Shown here: positions 61,261 to 64,000 of the stretch, piece by piece
Numbering within the stretch: position 1 is the first letter of the stretch
Layout of the letters: each line of letters begins with the position of its first letter
Source of the DNA: Rosellinia necatrix
Lineage: Eukaryota > Ascomycota > Sordariomycetes > Xylariales > Xylariaceae
Assembly: GCA_021209875.1 (NCBI GenBank)
Contig: JAGYVD010000004.1
Location: 3,943,001 to 4,007,000 of the forward strand
Length of the DNA stretch: 64,000 bases
Direction of reading: 5' to 3'
Made by a program: the position numbers and the translations under genes
Notes under the pieces: generated by a model
What the model saw: the letters and a program-made list of their open reading frames with translations, nothing else
Databases searched by the model: none
What the model was told of the DNA's origin: nothing

Positions 61261-61415
61261 TGTTAGGAATTGAACCTACCCAAGTATGTAAGAGGGACGC
61301 AGGCTGAACCAGTGATCTTATTGAAGTATGAAGGAGGAAGATCTAGTGTGGGGATCCTGTAGGCCACGCCAGTGCTACCTAAGCACGTTGACCTGTCAGG
61401 TGTGGCCGCCTGACA
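61261..61415. mobile_element. Possible solo LTR (155 bp, TGTTAGG...CCTGACA)
   Basis: The segment starts TGTTAGG and ends CCTGACA, an imperfect inverted pair (one mismatch) of TG...CA type. Read on the minus strand it has a CAATAAG polyadenylation-like signal and ends in TTCCTAACA. An 8-bp hairpin (CTGTCAGG/CCTGACAG) lies at its right end. The flanks CGTGC and GCCTA do not form a target-site duplication, so the call stays tentative; direction is unknown. Confidence 0.35.
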
Positions 61416-61749
61416 GCCTAACTGCGGCCGTAGGTACGTACTACTTTAGAGATCAACGCCAGTAATATTCTACTGGACAAACACCCTGGAAACAAGGCTT
61501 TGACTGCCGCGCGGCAATGATTCCATTCATCAATCTTGATTTTATGTTCGGTGCCTTGGGGCCTCGGCAGCACGACTCACGGGTCACAAGGACAGGTCAT
61601 GTAAATGCCTGATGTTAGCACCCATATTCGGACTAGTAACTTCCAGCATAGAAAGCTGATACTTGGCTGTAGATAATTAAATCCGACAATCTTCCCCTTT
61701 AATCTCGAAACAACATTCACTTGACTACTCAGCTGTTTTACCCACCTTA

Positions 61750-62380
61750 TTAGATATTATGGCATTGGAACTTTATATCCCGCCTTGCATTCGCAACCCG
61801 ATTAACCCACATCACCCCCCACCTCCTAGCAAACCCCTCCGTATCCAGATCGAGGGCCCGCTTGTCGCTGTTGAAAGGCTCTTTCCTAATATCAGTGGCA
61901 CGTCGAAGATATTGAGCCCGAGTTTCCGCAGCCTGCAGGGCCGAAACTTGCCGAGCTAACGTATTCGTTATTATATGGAAGAAATGCATCACCGGATATT
62001 CAAGGTGATCTTGTGGTACGCCACGAGTATCCTGGTTGGATAATGGACCCAAAGCCTGTGCAGCAAGCCGCCTTCTTCGTCTTTTTTTCTTTCCTTCTCG
62101 GTCGGGTTAAAAAAAGGGTTGTTACATGACAGGGAAATCGATTATTACGGTGTTACCTTTAACCACCTCGTCCCCTCCGACGACCATGATCCCGAAGTCC
62201 TCCAGATTAATACCATCGAGATCGAAGATGACAACGGCGTATACGCAAACACATATACACCTTCCCACGTAGATGTTGCAGAGTATGCGGGGAAGAGGGT
62301 CTTGGCCGTGCCGAGGTGCTGTCAGAAAAGAAAAGAACACGGACCGGCGAAGAGTAAATGAAGGTGTTGACCGGAAGGAA
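61750..62380. pseudogene. Gene-like fragments of unknown family
   Basis: Two opposite-strand frames look less random than their surroundings: a 100-codon minus frame (62052-61750; contains ALQAAETRAQYLRRATDIRKE) and an 80-codon plus frame (62119-62361; acidic, contains VLQINTIEIEDD and a basic end). Neither has an obvious promoter side, partner exon or family I recognise. They could be exons of unknown genes or scraps of dead ones. Confidence 0.25.
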
Positions 62381-64000
62381 GGAGGACTAAGAGCAGGATA
62401 TGAAGAGATAGAAGCATAGGATATGGAGAAAATAGAGTGACGTAGAGTAGAGCAACGATGGCTCGATGCAATTTGTTAGGCGTTGGCAATGTCAGCCATT
62501 TAAAATGCCAAGCCTATTTCATGTATTATTCTTCGATGTGTTGGTTTAAACCTTGCATCCCCAACACCTCGACGCTGTGAAGCGCATCATGTATAACTTC
62601 GCTATGCTATCAAAAAGAATAGAAATTTTTTAAAGCGACAGGTACCTGTCGATCTATTAGGCCCCTGGCACAATCGTCTATTAGCATGCGCCACACCCGA
62701 AGAGCCGCAAGCCAAATAAGGTTGAAGGTTCCCTGTGTAGCCCTCCCTGCGATGATCGTCTCTCGATACATAAGATTTCGCGACGAAGTTGACGAGTCTT
62801 CGCTTTACGCCCCCAGCCAACCGCATCACGCTCTCGATTTAATGTTATGCACCCTGTTTGCAAATTAATTGTGATCTAGAAATTCGAACACTAGGTAGGT
62901 CTTGACTGGCGTGTATATATATAAACCAGACCAAGAAACTAGCCCAGTGTCCTTAGTTCGTGCTATGAACATACCGTCTCATCCGGATTAAAGAATCGCA
63001 GATATTGACCCAAAACCAACATTTTGGCTACTTGCAATAGTTGCGCTTATTTTACGCGCCCAATTTTCTGCTCCTTCTAGTTATACTACGTAGAATATAT
63101 AGTACGTTATTAATAAAATAAAATGAAATACAATATAAGCTCGTAAGCATATTATAATAAAGCAGCTCGATGTAGTTGATATACATGTAGCTGTATGTAG
63201 ATACTTCTTATCGATTTACCCATGTTCTTGCCCCTACAAGATCGTCAAACTAAGCTAAACTGAACAAGTACGGGTTGTGACCTGCCTAGAACAAAAGTTA
63301 TGAAAGGTGGCTGAACGGGGTGGAGTCCCACTCCCCGATGCTGGGCTGAGCCTGAGCAAGAGCGGCGACTGCGCTAAGCCTAATCCATCAAGGCCTCGGC
63401 AAGCGCTAAAAGGTAGGACCTAAGTACCTAAGTAGACTAGGGGACCCGGCAACGGGGCATCAACAAACTCGATTGCATGCATCTTACATATGGCCTAACT
63501 ACCTGGGTAGGACGTACCTTCAAAACAACAAGGCACTTGGTCGGACATCACACACACAATCCTCCCCCGCCTTCATCCATCCTGTTGTTTTCCCTTGGAT
63601 CTAACATCTACACACATCGGCTTTTATCGTCAAGATTGGGACGCCCCATACCGCTCCTGTACTTGTCTCAAGGGATCGCATTGCTGGCGACCAGCTAGAT
63701 AAACATCGCACTGAGACTTTCGGTACGTACCGGCAGATGTCCCAAAGTGGCTCACTCCTTTCGTTAGCTTAGTCTGCAACAAGCAAATTAACCACGATGT
63801 TCGATAGGGACTAGATACAGTGTGTCGCTAACCCTTTACAACCAACCTTCGTCTTCCCTTTCCAATGAATCTTTAGACACGACACCTAGTGCACGACCAG
63901 TGCTGAATACCCGCCGTTGCCAGCCAGACTCTATCATTTCAACCTATCTCTCATCATCATTCTTGCCCCTGCAACCTCTGTGGCTTGGTCGGCCGCCTCT
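62381..64000. other. Right-end region without a supportable gene
   Basis: An AT-rich patch lies at about 63050-63190. From about 63.5 kb the sequence becomes pyrimidine-rich (CTCCCCCGCC, CATCATCATTC), as is common in leaders of fungal genes, so a plus-strand gene may begin just beyond the window. Confidence 0.4.

Noticed and set aside
61261..61290. tRNA-like B box (GGTTCAATTCC on the minus strand)
   Set aside because: The T-arm stem is imperfect and no A box, acceptor stem or anticodon arm could be placed around it; it fits better as the end of an LTR-like segment.
1..64000. CRISPR arrays, prokaryotic operons or integrons
   Set aside because: No regularly spaced repeats with unique spacers; gene structure, introns and protein families are fungal throughout.

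Overview
The window looks like nuclear DNA of a filamentous ascomycete, most likely a Sordariomycete (class-level inference). Supporting signs are fourteen protein-coding genes on both strands; short introns, mostly 50-80 bp with GTRNGT donors, TAG/CAG acceptors and CTAAC-like branch sites; spacers full of TAGG/CCTA tetranucleotides and microsatellites; and fungal families such as WSC proteins, fungal rhodopsin-fold membrane proteins, a Zn2Cys6 regulator and UreD. There are no operons, CRISPR arrays or prokaryotic features. I recognised no tRNA or rRNA gene.

Layout. 0.6-3.9 kb: a secreted heme peroxidase fused to four WSC domains (+). 5.7-9.6 kb: a Ulp2/SENP6-7-like SUMO protease (+). 10.7-11.7 kb: signal peptidase subunit SPC3 (-). 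14.8-16.0 kb: TOM40 (-). 18.3-20.4 kb: a 6-phosphofructo-2-kinase whose bisphosphatase domain lacks the catalytic histidine (+). 21.3-23.3 kb: importin alpha (-). 24.8-27.1 kb: POT1 (+). 27.8-31.5 kb: cohesin SCC3/STAG (-). 32.3-33.3 kb: urease accessory UreD (+). 34.0-35.7 kb: RNA polymerase III subunit RPC4/RPC53 (+). 37.2-38.8 kb: a seven-helix fungal rhodopsin-fold protein (-). 43.1-44.1 kb: a kynurenine formamidase (+). 44.7-46.3 kb: an ACS-family MFS transporter (-). 51.1-53.2 kb: a regulator with a C-terminal Zn2Cys6 cluster (-). From 53.9 kb to the end, about 10 kb holds no gene I can support. It contains LTR-like sequences, nested inverted repeats and gene-like scraps.

Most of the set is housekeeping: nuclear transport, telomere capping, cohesion, Pol III transcription, ER and mitochondrial protein import, SUMO turnover and glycolytic control. 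The accessory part is the WSC peroxidase, the rhodopsin-fold protein and the formamidase/transporter pair, which face each other tail to tail and may share a link to NAD or vitamin metabolism.

All exon joins were worked out by hand from reading frame, splice-site sequence and remembered family alignments. They should be treated as models. No undescribed multi-gene system was found. The points most worth checking are the dead-looking bisphosphatase, the peroxidase-WSC fusion, the split SUMO protease, introns hidden in open frame, and the nested hairpins near 60.1-60.2 kb.
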